Source: BJHL01 sp040378885 (lineage in GTDB: Bacteria; Planctomycetota; Phycisphaerae; Phycisphaerales; UBA1924). Taken from it: a DNA stretch of 64,000 bases. Shown here piece after piece: positions 46,101 to 53,344 of the stretch. The translations under genes and the position numbers were made by a program. The stretch's first letter is position 1. Every line of letters begins with the position of its first letter. Location: contig JBKDAN010000038.1 of NCBI GenBank assembly GCA_046316615.1, forward strand, positions 33,807 through 97,806, written 5' to 3'. The notes below the pieces were generated by a model. It saw only the letters and a program-made list of their open reading frames with translations, did not search any database and had not been told where the DNA came from.

Positions 46101-46604
46101 CCGCGAAGGCAATACCCCGCTGTCCGCCAACCGCGAGATCATCTTCTCGACTCGCTCCGCGATCGCCGAAATCCCCTCAATGCGCTCGGCTTCAAAGATC
46201 CCCAGCGTCTCAATCGCCCGCTTCACAATGCGCCGCCGCTGCGCGGGGTCGATCATCACAATCTTGCTGGGAAGCCCCAGTTCCGCCCCAAATCGCCGCA
46301 CAATGTTCGCACCAAGACCGTGCAGCGTGCTGGCCCGCACGCGCTCCGCCTGCACCGGCGACAGCAATTTGCCCAGCCGCTCGCGCAGCTCCCGCGCCGC
46401 CTTCACCGTAAACGTCGCCGCCACGATCTTGTCTGGCGACACACCGCGCTCCTGCACCAGCCACGCGATGCGATGCGTAATGACGCGCGTCTTGCCCGTG
46501 CCAGGCCCCGCCAGCACCACCAGCGCCTTGCCGTCGTACGTCACGCACTGACTCTGCGCCGCATTCAGCCCCGCCAGCAGCCCCGCTTCGCTCGTTGCCT
46601 TCAT
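43173..46604 (-). CDS. UvrD/Rep-family helicase fused to a RecB-like PD-(D/E)XK nuclease
   Basis: A 1143-residue DNA helicase-nuclease. Helicase motifs: LAGPGTGKTRVITHR (P-loop at 33-39), VIDEFQDCNAGQ (motif II), VVGDDDQAIYAFRGA (motif III), LLTAHSSKGLEFDTVF (motif V) and FYVACTRAKRRL (motif VI). The C-terminus is a nuclease: GNAAHAALERFY, AKIDRVDQLPSGGFRVIDYKAG (Asp, Lys active-site core) and LQMGVYAMAIAHAYG (QxxxY). Cysteines CPRCW before the nuclease and CEGAC at the extreme C-terminus suggest an Fe-S cluster as in AddB/AdnB. This architecture is AdnA/AdnB-like recombination repair. The ATG at 46604 has GAGGGTGGAC upstream and normal UvrD spacing; a longer start at 46769 would add 55 low-complexity residues. 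Confidence 0.9.
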   Translation of the reverse strand: MKATSEAGLLAGLNAAQSQCVTYDGKALVVLAGPGTGKTRVITHRIAWLVQERGVSPDKIVAATFTVKAARELRERLGKLLSPVQAERVRASTLHGLGANIVRRFGAELGLPSKIVMIDPAQRRRIVKRAIETLGIFEAERIEGISAIAERVEKMISRLADSGVLPSRALAFASEQRANGAKAFRGVQDERPADVAMRELEHFEQFARAYEAVCKECWKRGLLSFHDLLLLPLKLLRENAGVRALVQSEVKALVIDEFQDCNAGQIEFAKLICPPGASGGSICVVGDDDQAIYAFRGADQFAFERFAEIWAEHDVITLDTNYRSGTAIIGAGNSIITKAHHRFRPDKTMRARTDAGSGAAELISLDEEKGDAPVIAAMIVMDRKQRLAAGEDVSWSDYAVIARTHGHLDHVAGTLSLEGVPWERQREMGVLSESGVQDVLAWVEWLLTPQATWCVRRILTRAPYGLDSQAVLQWELAYRDARKRAELGAEGVAHPGEYGAWLSKHLETAGTASAATAVRVIAMYELMRRELLSMPGDEALERVMQRTGAAHAEFLSQRERAVRVRALVTLLGLARTRRGSLDAPGDLRSFWNYFNELQEADPNLRSVGQLGELEDAVDKDEETDGADGDGTGKVQLLTAHSSKGLEFDTVFVCRCNPPHGYPMKRMNDEDQTLPDGLVAAAAMVEADAAHQDEERRLFYVACTRAKRRLVLLAKHKGKKSTSAMHLYEELLDAKELQTTRVRGSDVLAQAERAGVRVSGRDELTDAQESGGEARDVYDAMRREARLRAAAACEQAESVGATDATELASAQRVLAVTATQLALVAALEKGAEESALRAMVQRHSDGASLEMLDAALERGLRARRREARVEAAHGQLRAVKPPLRLSFSSLDAYGRCPRCWYLRYVVGLPESESDPQQLGNAAHAALERFYKAWALADAEGQPKPALHDLLRIGKSALLRELALTELHEREATLGEQLGQLSAQLTTCYRTLHDDSAMVLETERTVVFPYVVDGVEHTFTAKIDRVDQLPSGGFRVIDYKAGQAWKKLLEPKADDLQMGVYAMAIAHAYGGGAGAGTEEVGKDRTLAGGQAEYWCLAAGAKGVLPFESMRLDKVRAKIDGVVRSMLAGEFDREPTCEGACSTFGT

Positions 46605-46812
46605 GTCCACCCTCACACCCACCGCCGCATCACCCTCGCGCGCCGCACCCGTCTTCCTCGTACCACGCTTCCCCGTCATCTCGCCCCCCTCGCGCGCACC
46701 GCCACCATCATCCTCACCAAACAACGAACTGCCCACCTGCACCTTCGCCACACGCACCTCGCGGTTCATGGACTCGCGTCACCAACCCCTCCGTGCCCCT
46801 GTGCCTTCGTGT

Positions 46813-47784
46813 CTACTTCTTCTTGCAGTACAAATGCACCGCCATCCCGTGATACACATGCGTCTCCGGCCCATCCGCCCCGCTCAGTGACAAGTCCGCA
46901 TCCTCCCACTCGCGCCCGCTCTCCGCCTCGATCTGCGCCGCATCAGCAGCCTCCGCCGAGAGCAGTTCGTTCATCTCTTCCGGACTCATATACGCGCTCT
47001 CCTCGCGGTCGCCGCGAGCAAAGTCATCGTTGTGCTCCGCATCCTCTTCAAACTCATCCAGCTCAACTTCATCCAGTTCGTCCAGCTCCTCCGGCTCTTC
47101 ATCGCGCGGTGCAGGCGTTCCCGCCTTGCCACCGCTCGCGCCGGGCCCCTTGCCGCCCGTGCCAGCCTTGCCGCGAGCTTCTTCGCGCTCGCGCCGCAGC
47201 TGCTCCCGCTTCCACTCCTCGCGCTCCTTCGCCTTCTTCTTGAAGACCTTCTCCGTGATCTCCATCTCACCCGCCGCTTCGTCCTGCCCCTCCACTTCAA
47301 ACCGCAGAGGCCAAGGCGTGCGCAGCACGATGAACCCCGTGTCATCCAGCAGGCCCACCAGCTTCTCCATCTGCGCCTTCACACGCTCAAACCCGCTGCG
47401 CTCGCGCACCAGCGGATACGGCGGATCCAAAAACGCCAAATGCAGCGGCCGCGGCGCACGCGCCAGCGCAGCCGGCCCCAGCGCATCGGCAATCAGCACC
47501 TCGCAGCGATCCTCACACTGGAGCATCTCCACGTTGCTGCGCAGAATCTCCGCGATGCGCCGGTCCTTCTCGACCATCACGCACTTCACCGCCCCGCGCG
47601 ACACTGCCTCCAGTCCGATCGCTCCCGTTCCCGAGAACGCGTCAAAGACCGTGGCACCCTCATAGTGCCCGCGCAGCAACTGAAAGAGCGACTCCTTCAC
47701 CCGATCAGGAATAGGCCGTGTCACACTGCCATCAGGCGGCGTCTTCAGCACGCGACGTCGAAATGCTCCAGCGATAATGCGCAT
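46813..47784 (-). CDS. rsmD: 16S rRNA (guanine-N2)-methyltransferase with an acidic insertion
   Basis: The 323-residue protein has the RsmD layout: MRIIAGAFRRRVLKTPPDG, TRPIPDRVKESLFQLL, VFDAFSGTGAIGLEAVSRGA (AdoMet motif I), FLDPPYPLVRERSG (catalytic DPPY), and a closing strand HVYHGMAVHLYCKKK. Family members are about 185-200 residues. Here about 120 extra residues are inserted between the DPPY domain and the last strand: a Lys/Glu/Arg helix (KVFKKKAKEREEWKREQ), a Gly/Ala linker, and an acidic stretch (EEPEELDELDEVELDEFEE). RsmD methylates G966 of 16S rRNA. The insertion's role is unknown. It is co-directional with the helicase gene. Confidence 0.9.
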   Translation of the reverse strand: MRIIAGAFRRRVLKTPPDGSVTRPIPDRVKESLFQLLRGHYEGATVFDAFSGTGAIGLEAVSRGAVKCVMVEKDRRIAEILRSNVEMLQCEDRCEVLIADALGPAALARAPRPLHLAFLDPPYPLVRERSGFERVKAQMEKLVGLLDDTGFIVLRTPWPLRFEVEGQDEAAGEMEITEKVFKKKAKEREEWKREQLRREREEARGKAGTGGKGPGASGGKAGTPAPRDEEPEELDELDEVELDEFEEDAEHNDDFARGDREESAYMSPEEMNELLSAEAADAAQIEAESGREWEDADLSLSGADGPETHVYHGMAVHLYCKKK

Positions 47785-47861
47785 CAAACCATTGTAGTGA
47801 TCCACACCACACAGCACGCGAACACACCGGATTTCTGCCTGCTCTCACCCCGCCCCAGCTC

Positions 47862-48470
47862 TCACGGCTCCAGCACAAAGACATCCTGCAGCACCCGCCG
47901 ATTGCCCCCCTCCACGCCGCTGGTCAGAATCACCCGCAGCCGCAGTTTCGCCGCTGCACCGCCCCGCACCGCTTCATCGCGCAGCCACTGCCCCACCCAC
48001 GTCGGCGCACTCAGCCGTACGCGATACGTCCGCGTGTCCCACTCAAACCGCCGCGAATTCTCCTTCGGGTCCATCATCTCCGTCGCCGACCACGACACCG
48101 CCGGCGTCTGCTCAAACCCCGTCCCCGCCACCGTGGTGGGCAACACCCCGCTCGCCACACTGCGCGACAATTCCACATCCAGCTTGCCCAGCCCCTTCAC
48201 CAGATCGCCGTACGCATCGCGCACTTCAATATGCAGCACCACACTCGTTTCGCCCCGCTCGCCCAGCGCCGGCGCATCAATGTGCGTCAACGGGTGCACC
48301 CGCATCGCCACCGGCGCAAAGGGCCCCTCGCACCCAGCCGCCGGCCCGCCCCCCGCATCCGTCACCACCGCGCCGCTGCCGCCATGCTGCACCACCACAG
48401 GCCGATCCACAGCGCACCCGCCCAGCCCGCCGCACAACAGCAACATCATCGCGCAAATTCGATTCGCCAT
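47862..48470 (-). CDS. Small lipoprotein of unknown function
   Basis: The 202-residue product starts MANRICAMMLLLCGGLGGC, a short leader with lipobox LGGC. After a Gly/Pro-rich linker the mature domain is beta-rich (TSVVLHIEVRDAYGDLVKGLGKLDVEL, FEWDTRTYRVRLSAP and a C-terminal LRLRVILTSG), an arrangement reminiscent of Ig-like or fibronectin-like envelope domains. No family recognised. The last residues (RRVLQDVFVLEP) are not membrane-like. It precedes rsmD on the same strand and is divergent from the FIST gene, with 117 bases between starts. Confidence 0.65.
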   Translation of the reverse strand: MANRICAMMLLLCGGLGGCAVDRPVVVQHGGSGAVVTDAGGGPAAGCEGPFAPVAMRVHPLTHIDAPALGERGETSVVLHIEVRDAYGDLVKGLGKLDVELSRSVASGVLPTTVAGTGFEQTPAVSWSATEMMDPKENSRRFEWDTRTYRVRLSAPTWVGQWLRDEAVRGGAAAKLRLRVILTSGVEGGNRRVLQDVFVLEP

Positions 48471-48587
48471 GTCCCAGTCTAATCCACCAAACCCACCCGA
48501 ATAACCATCCCCGGACTTCACACTCCCCGATATCACGCCGATCCCTTCAGGAAGCAGACACAAATGTCAGCCTCGAGGAGTCCACCC

Positions 48588-49745
48588 ATGCCGGCAATCA
48601 CCACCGCTCCCACCACGCTCCAATACAGCGCCACCGCCGGCTGGTCCGCACCCTTCCCCAAGCTCGACAGCGCTCGCACGCTCGTAATTGTCTTCGGCGG
48701 CACACCCCTCACAACCAACGACCGCGCCCTGCAAGACCTCCGCGCCGCCTTCCCCACGTCCCACGTGGTCGGCTGCTCCACATCGGGCGAAATCCTCAGC
48801 ACCAACGTCCATGACGACACGCTCAGCGTCGCCGTCATGAAGTTTGAGCACACCGACCTCGCGACTGCGTACACACCCGTGCGCTCCGCCGCCGACAGCT
48901 ATAACGCCGGCGCCGCCCTCGCCCACCAGCTCGCCCGTCCGCGCCTCCGCGCCGTCTTCGTCATCTCCGACGGCCTCGCCGTCAACGGCACCGACCTGGT
49001 CAAAGGCCTCAACGCCAACCTGCCCAACGACGTCGTCGTCACCGGCGGCCTCGCAGGTGACGGCACCGCTTTCAAGCAGACCTTCGTGTTGCACAACGGC
49101 ACGCCCACGCCCAACATGATCTGCGCCGTGGGCATCTATGGCGATCGCGTCCACGTCACGCACGCCTCCAAGGGCGGCTGGTCTCCCTTTGGCCCTGAGC
49201 GCGCCATCACCAAGAGCCAGGGCAACGTCCTGCTCGAACTTGACAACAAGCCCGCCCTCGAGCTCTACAAGAAGTACCTCGCAGAGCGCGCCGCCCAGCT
49301 CCCCGCCAGCGGCCTGCTCTTCCCCCTCGCCATCCGCGAAACCCGCGGCAGCCAGCGCTCGCTGGTGCGCACCATTCTCGCCGTCGATGAAAAGACGCAG
49401 TCCATGACCTTCGCGGGCGACATTCCCCAGGGCTGGACCGCTCAGTTGATGCGAGCCAACTTCGATTGGATCATCGCCGCGGCGCAGGACTCTGCCGCCG
49501 CCGCCATCAACGCCGAAACGCTCGACACCCCCGCGTGTCTCACCATCGCCGTCAGTTGCGTGGGCCGCCGCATCGTGCTGGGTGATCGCACCGCCGACGA
49601 ACTCGAAGCCGCCGTCAGCGCATTGCCCGCAGGCTCGCCGCTCATCGGCTTCTACTCCTATGGCGAACTCGCCCCGCAGTCGCAAGGCGCGTGCTGCGAC
49701 TTGCACAACCAAACCATGACCATCACGACCATCCGTGAAGCCTGA
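48588..49745 (+). CDS. FIST-domain sensor protein
   Basis: The 385-residue protein is a FIST N plus FIST C sensor, a family proposed to bind small molecules such as amino acids. Seen: ARTLVIVFGGTPLTTND, the HVVGCSTSGEILS signature near residue 60, FVISDGLAVNGTDLVKGLN, VVTGGLAGDGTAFKQTFVL, FPLAIRE and near the end CVGRRIVLGDRTADELEAA with GFYSYGELAP. No signal peptide or TM segment, so it is cytoplasmic. The ATG at 48588 has GAGGAG seven bases before; a 24-base-earlier ATG is less well placed. It is 18 bases upstream of a hybrid histidine kinase, the known partnership for FIST sensors. Confidence 0.92.
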   Translation: MPAITTAPTTLQYSATAGWSAPFPKLDSARTLVIVFGGTPLTTNDRALQDLRAAFPTSHVVGCSTSGEILSTNVHDDTLSVAVMKFEHTDLATAYTPVRSAADSYNAGAALAHQLARPRLRAVFVISDGLAVNGTDLVKGLNANLPNDVVVTGGLAGDGTAFKQTFVLHNGTPTPNMICAVGIYGDRVHVTHASKGGWSPFGPERAITKSQGNVLLELDNKPALELYKKYLAERAAQLPASGLLFPLAIRETRGSQRSLVRTILAVDEKTQSMTFAGDIPQGWTAQLMRANFDWIIAAAQDSAAAAINAETLDTPACLTIAVSCVGRRIVLGDRTADELEAAVSALPAGSPLIGFYSYGELAPQSQGACCDLHNQTMTITTIREA

Positions 49746-49763
49746 ACGCGTCACTCCGCCGCC

Positions 49764-51233
49764 ATGCACCCCACCGTCGCTCGCTATCTCGCAAAGCTGA
49801 AACTCAGCCCGGATTCCCCGCCCGCAGATGCGCAGGCCTGGAACAAGCTGCTCGCCGCGCTGTCTGCCAGCTTTGAACAAGCCGACGCCGACCGCCAGCT
49901 CGCCGAGCACACCATGTCCGTCGCCTCCGACGAAATGGCAGAGCTGCACGCCTCGCTGGCCGCGAAGAACGATCAACTCGAAACGCAGGTCATGGACCGC
50001 ACCGCCGAACTCGCCGGCGCGCTGCTGCGCGCCGAAGCGATGAACGCCAGCCTGCAGCAGGCCCGCCTCGCCGCTGAAGCCGCCAGTCGCGTCAAGACCG
50101 AGTTCCTCGCCAACATGAGCCACGAGATTCGCACGCCTCTCACGGCGATTCTCGGCTTCACCGATCTCCTCGCCGACGAAGTGGGCGACGCAACTTCCCG
50201 CACCGAGCGCATCGACACCATCCGCCGCGCAGGCAAGCACTTGCTCACGATCATCAACGACATCCTCGATCTCACCAAGATCGAAGCCGGCAAGATGACC
50301 GTGGAGTCGGTGGAGACGCCGCTGGCGAAGATCGTGCACGAAGTCATCAGCCTCATTCGTCCACGCGCCGCTGCCAAAGGCGTCGAACTCATCGAACGCC
50401 TGCGCACGCCGCTGCCCGATGCGATCATGTCCGATCCCACGCGCCTGCGCCAGATCCTCATGAATCTGGTCGGCAACGCCGCAAAATTCACCGAGCACGG
50501 CAGCATCATCGTCAGCCTGGGCTCCGCGCACGGCCGCCTCCACATCGACATCGAAGACACCGGGCCCGGCATGACGAGCGAGCAAAGCGCACGCCTCTTC
50601 CACGCGTTCTCGCAGGCCGACAACAGCCTCACGCGCGTCCACGGCGGCACCGGCCTGGGCCTGACCATCAGCCAGCGCTACGCCCAGCTCATGCAAGGCG
50701 ACGTCACCCTCGTGCGCACCGCACCGGGCCAGGGCTCTATCTTCCGCATCAATCTCCCGCTCATCGCCGCGCCCAACGCCAAGATGACGACCACGCTCGA
50801 TGTCGTCAGCCAGTCGCCGCACACCACGCAGCCCGAAGTGACCCACCTGCCCGCGCGCATCCTGCTCGCCGAAGACGGCCCCGACAACCAGCGTCTCATC
50901 TCGTTCCATCTCAGAAAAGCCGGCGCGACCGTCGACCTCGCCGACAACGGCGCCATCGCCCTGCGCATGATCGAACAAGCCCAGCAGCCCTACGACCTGC
51001 TGATCTCGGACATGCAAATGCCCGAGATGGACGGCTACACGCTCGCCCGCACGCTTCGCGAACGCGGAAGTAACCTGCCCATCATCGCCCTGACCGCCCA
51101 CGCCATGTCCGACGACGCCGCCAAGTGCATCAACGCCGGCTGCGATGACTACGCCACCAAACCCATCAACCGCACGCAGCTGCTCACCACCTGCGACAGC
51201 TGGCTCAAGCAGTCCAAGCGTCCCGCCGCGTGA
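49764..51233 (+). CDS. Soluble hybrid histidine kinase (HisKA-HATPase-receiver)
   Basis: The 489-residue cytoplasmic kinase starts with a helical region with a coiled coil (residues about 30-110: EMAELHASLAAKNDQLETQ). The HisKA box is FLANMSHEIRTPL (His120). HATPase_c motifs are ILMNLVGNAAKFTEHG (N box), DIEDTGPGM (G1) and HGGTGLGLTIS (G2). A receiver domain begins near residue 365 (RILLAEDGPDNQRL), with phosphoacceptor Asp416 in LLISDMQMPEMDGY and the conserved Thr and Lys (ALTAHA, ATKPIN). No input domain or TM is present, so the upstream FIST protein probably senses for it. Its stop lies 44 bases before the stop of the capsid-cassette membrane protein on the opposite strand. Confidence 0.95.
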   Translation: MHPTVARYLAKLKLSPDSPPADAQAWNKLLAALSASFEQADADRQLAEHTMSVASDEMAELHASLAAKNDQLETQVMDRTAELAGALLRAEAMNASLQQARLAAEAASRVKTEFLANMSHEIRTPLTAILGFTDLLADEVGDATSRTERIDTIRRAGKHLLTIINDILDLTKIEAGKMTVESVETPLAKIVHEVISLIRPRAAAKGVELIERLRTPLPDAIMSDPTRLRQILMNLVGNAAKFTEHGSIIVSLGSAHGRLHIDIEDTGPGMTSEQSARLFHAFSQADNSLTRVHGGTGLGLTISQRYAQLMQGDVTLVRTAPGQGSIFRINLPLIAAPNAKMTTTLDVVSQSPHTTQPEVTHLPARILLAEDGPDNQRLISFHLRKAGATVDLADNGAIALRMIEQAQQPYDLLISDMQMPEMDGYTLARTLRERGSNLPIIALTAHAMSDDAAKCINAGCDDYATKPINRTQLLTTCDSWLKQSKRPAA

Positions 51234-51277
51234 GTTCCGGGAACGTGCGCGTGCCCGCACGCTCCGTCTGGGGCGTT

Positions 51278-51577
51278 TCACCCCGCTTTGCGCTCCTCGC
51301 GCGATTCCCGCATCCGCACACGCTCCACACCCATCGCCACCATCGTGTCGCGCAGCGCACGCTGACTCTCCGCGATCTGCTCCAGCACGCGCGTGTTTTC
51401 CCGCACGGCACCCAGCACCGCGTCCAGACTCGTCTTCTCCTGCACGATGCGCTCATGCGCTTCACGCAGTTGCTTCACCGCCGTCGCCGCATCGCGCCGC
51501 TCCGACAGCCACATCCAGCCAATCAGTCCCGCCGTACCGAACTGCACGAGCGACCCCGCCATTTCAGCGTCCAACAT
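51278..51577 (-). CDS. Small one-TM protein at the end of the capsid cassette (holin- or membrane-anchor-like)
   Basis: The 99-residue protein has one hydrophobic helix (about residues 7-24: AGSLVQFGTAGLIGWMWL) followed by a long helical, coiled-coil-like tail with heptads (LREAHERIVQEKTSLDAVLGAVRENTRVLEQIAESQ). Small proteins of this build occur downstream of phage head genes as holin-like, spanin-like or anchor proteins, but no family assignment is possible. It is the last of seven co-directional cassette genes, about 100 bases after the preceding one. The GTGACGGA repeat lies just upstream. Confidence 0.55.
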   Translation of the reverse strand: MLDAEMAGSLVQFGTAGLIGWMWLSERRDAATAVKQLREAHERIVQEKTSLDAVLGAVRENTRVLEQIAESQRALRDTMVAMGVERVRMRESREERKAG

Positions 51578-51595
51578 AGAACCTCCTGAAGGGAA

Positions 51596-51673
51596 ACGTG
51601 ACGGAGTAACGAGGTGATCAGGTTCACTTCGTTACAGCTTCGTCACTCCGTCACTCCGTCACTCCGTCACTTC
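51596..51673. repeat. GTGACGGA-type intergenic repeat and hairpin
   Basis: CGTGACGGAGTAACGAGGTGA is followed by TCACTTCGTTAC (an imperfect hairpin) and by a run of CGTCACTC units (CGTCACTCCGTCACTCCG...), a 9-bp tandem repeat. The same element occurs at 12922-13100. It separates two minus-strand cassette genes. Confidence 0.8.
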
Positions 51674-51674
51674 A

Positions 51675-52046
51675 TCAGCTCATCTTGCGAAACTGCACCT
51701 CATACCGCATCGAGAACTTCCGCCCCGCATCACGTCGTCCGCCTTCGCGATACGACACCAGCGACATGCCAGGCCAGCTCCGTCCCGCCGTGTCCACCAG
51801 CGTGCCGATAGTCGGCGTCGCCGTCAGTTCCGCGCGAATCGCATCACGCAGCGTCCACAACTGCGTCTCCGAATCAGCGACCAATCGCCCGCGAATGAAG
51901 ATGTCCAGATCAACCAGCCCCTGCGCCGTTGATCCCCCGCCGCCGCTCCCATTGAAGAAGTTCAGCGTGAGCAAGTACCCTTGCCTCGCAAACGCCGTGC
52001 GATGCGGGCCCGATCCAAACAGATTCTGCCCCTTGAACGAGCTCAT
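51675..52046 (-). CDS. Phage-head-cassette protein, small structural (tail/connector-like)
   Basis: The 123-residue protein starts MSSFKGQNLFGSGPHRT. A strong GGAGGT lies seven bases before the ATG at 52046. The body is beta-rich: GYLLTLNFFNGSGG, LVDLDIFIRGRLVADSETQLWTLRDAI and FSMRYEVQFRKMS, a two-sheet pattern seen in small phage neck, tail-terminator or baseplate-associated proteins. No specific family recognised; the call follows from context. It sits downstream of another small gene and upstream of the repeat, with no obvious signal peptide. Confidence 0.6.
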   Translation of the reverse strand: MSSFKGQNLFGSGPHRTAFARQGYLLTLNFFNGSGGGGSTAQGLVDLDIFIRGRLVADSETQLWTLRDAIRAELTATPTIGTLVDTAGRSWPGMSLVSYREGGRRDAGRKFSMRYEVQFRKMS

Positions 52047-52069
52047 CGTGCCACCTCCCGCGTTCCGCG

Positions 52070-52507
52070 TCACTGCAAACGCGACTCATCCGTCACCACC
52101 ACCGGATCCACATTCCCCGCGCTCGATGTCGCCACAATCGTGATCGTCCGCGTCGCGCTCAGCCCGCTTGCGCCACCGAATCTGCCTGCGCGCAGCGCAT
52201 GTTCCACGCCCGTCACCACACCCGTCACCGCCACGCGTCGTCGCCCCACATCACCCGCCGTCGGTGCTGTCACAAACGTCAACGTGCTCTCCACGCCCAG
52301 CGCCGGCGCGGACAAATCGCCCCGCGCCAGTTGCTGCACCACACGCACCGTCACCATGCGATCCGGCACATCCACAAACCGCAGATGCGGCCCCGTGTCG
52401 TCCCATTCCCGCACCACGCGCGTCGCCACACGATCCACCGTCACCGCCGTCACATCTTCCCACTTCTGCGTCCCGAACACCACCTCACGCGGCTGCACAA
52501 ACAGCAT
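52070..52507 (-). CDS. Phage-head-cassette protein, unknown structural
   Basis: A 145-residue frame starting MLFVQPREVVFGTQKWEDVTAV. It is rich in beta-strand-like repeats (TVRVVQQLARGDLSAP, RRRVAVTGVVTGVEHALRAG, ATRTITIVATSSAGNV) and has no hydrophobic helix. It resembles small phage head-closure or tail-tube proteins by composition and position, but no family can be named. Spacing on either side (23 bases before both neighbours) is that of an operon. Confidence 0.6.
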   Translation of the reverse strand: MLFVQPREVVFGTQKWEDVTAVTVDRVATRVVREWDDTGPHLRFVDVPDRMVTVRVVQQLARGDLSAPALGVESTLTFVTAPTAGDVGRRRVAVTGVVTGVEHALRAGRFGGASGLSATRTITIVATSSAGNVDPVVVTDESRLQ

Positions 52508-52530
52508 GTTTCGCCTCGCTTTCCGCCCTC

Positions 52531-53190
52531 TCAGCGCACCAACTGCCCCACGTTAAATCGCCGCACGACATCCGCCACGCCATCGCCATCCGCATCAATC
52601 CGCGCCACCACGCGCTGACGCTCATCCTGAAACACCCCCCGCCAGTACGTCGCCTTCGCCATCATCTGCGGCGCAGCGCTCGTGAGCCCCGCCGCCCCTG
52701 CGTAGATCAGTTGCAACGCCCCATATACCTCCAGCCGCGTCAGTTCGTCTGCGTTCTTGATACGTGACGCCGCCAACCGCGTCGGGTCATTCACGCTGTT
52801 GCGCCGCAGCCCCAGCATCTCCAGCAGTTGTCCGTGCACCCACTCCAACTGCGGCTGAAATGTCGCGATGACATACGGCGTGGCCTGCGTGGTCTCCATC
52901 ACCGCCGCCGCACCTTCTTCCGCCAGCGCACGCAATCTGGATATCGCCAGCACGTTGCTCGCAGCCACGCTCATCACCTCATACGTCGCGCCCACACTCC
53001 CGCCGACAAGCACCACGTTGCCCGGCTGCACGCCACCCTCCACAAAGTCCGGCGTGGGCAGCCCCGTCGCCTCCAGCGTCGTGCCGTAGCACAGACACTC
53101 GCCGCGCGACATCACCTGTCCCATCCACACCAGCTCTCGATACACCGACGGCTCCACCACCGCGATATCCCGGTCTCGCGCAAATCCCAT
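52531..53190 (-). CDS. Phage-head-cassette connector-like protein
   Basis: The 219-residue protein starts MGFARDRDIAVVEPSVYRELVW, with AAGGAG six bases before the ATG at 53190. Segments: NVVLVGGSVGATYEVMSVAASNVLAISRLRALAEEG, then an alpha-helical block LEWVHGQLLEMLGLRRNSVNDPTRLAASRIKNADELTRLEVYGALQLIYAG. It ends with ARIDADGDGVADVVRRFNVGQLV. The helical core followed by strands fits a head-to-tail connector. It follows the major capsid gene by 154 bases. No direct family match is claimed. Confidence 0.6.
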   Translation of the reverse strand: MGFARDRDIAVVEPSVYRELVWMGQVMSRGECLCYGTTLEATGLPTPDFVEGGVQPGNVVLVGGSVGATYEVMSVAASNVLAISRLRALAEEGAAAVMETTQATPYVIATFQPQLEWVHGQLLEMLGLRRNSVNDPTRLAASRIKNADELTRLEVYGALQLIYAGAAGLTSAAPQMMAKATYWRGVFQDERQRVVARIDADGDGVADVVRRFNVGQLVR

Positions 53191-53344
53191 TGCTCTCTCC
53201 TTTCTCGCTCGCCATCCCCGCATCCTCGCTCACACCACGCAGCGGCGCAACGTTTCCGTCACGCCGCCGCTCCTCCGCCGATCACGCCTCTCCCTTCCCA
53301 CCACCTTCACCACCAAGCGTGCCACCGGCGGATTCCCCATCCCC

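Noticed and set aside
46605..46769. An N-terminal extension of the helicase to 46769
   Set aside because: It adds 55 low-complexity residues with no ribosome-binding site at the outer start, while the inner ATG has one and gives normal UvrD spacing; kept only as an alternative.
44460..47243. A 927-codon plus-strand open frame across the helicase and rsmD
   Set aside because: Composition (Arg/His/Pro/Gln) and lack of motifs mark it as a shadow; the opposite strand carries complete helicase motifs.
48567..51281. A 904-codon minus-strand open frame across the FIST and kinase genes
   Set aside because: Antisense to FIST, HisKA, HATPase and receiver motifs; Gly/Ala/Val/Asp-rich composition is typical of a shadow.
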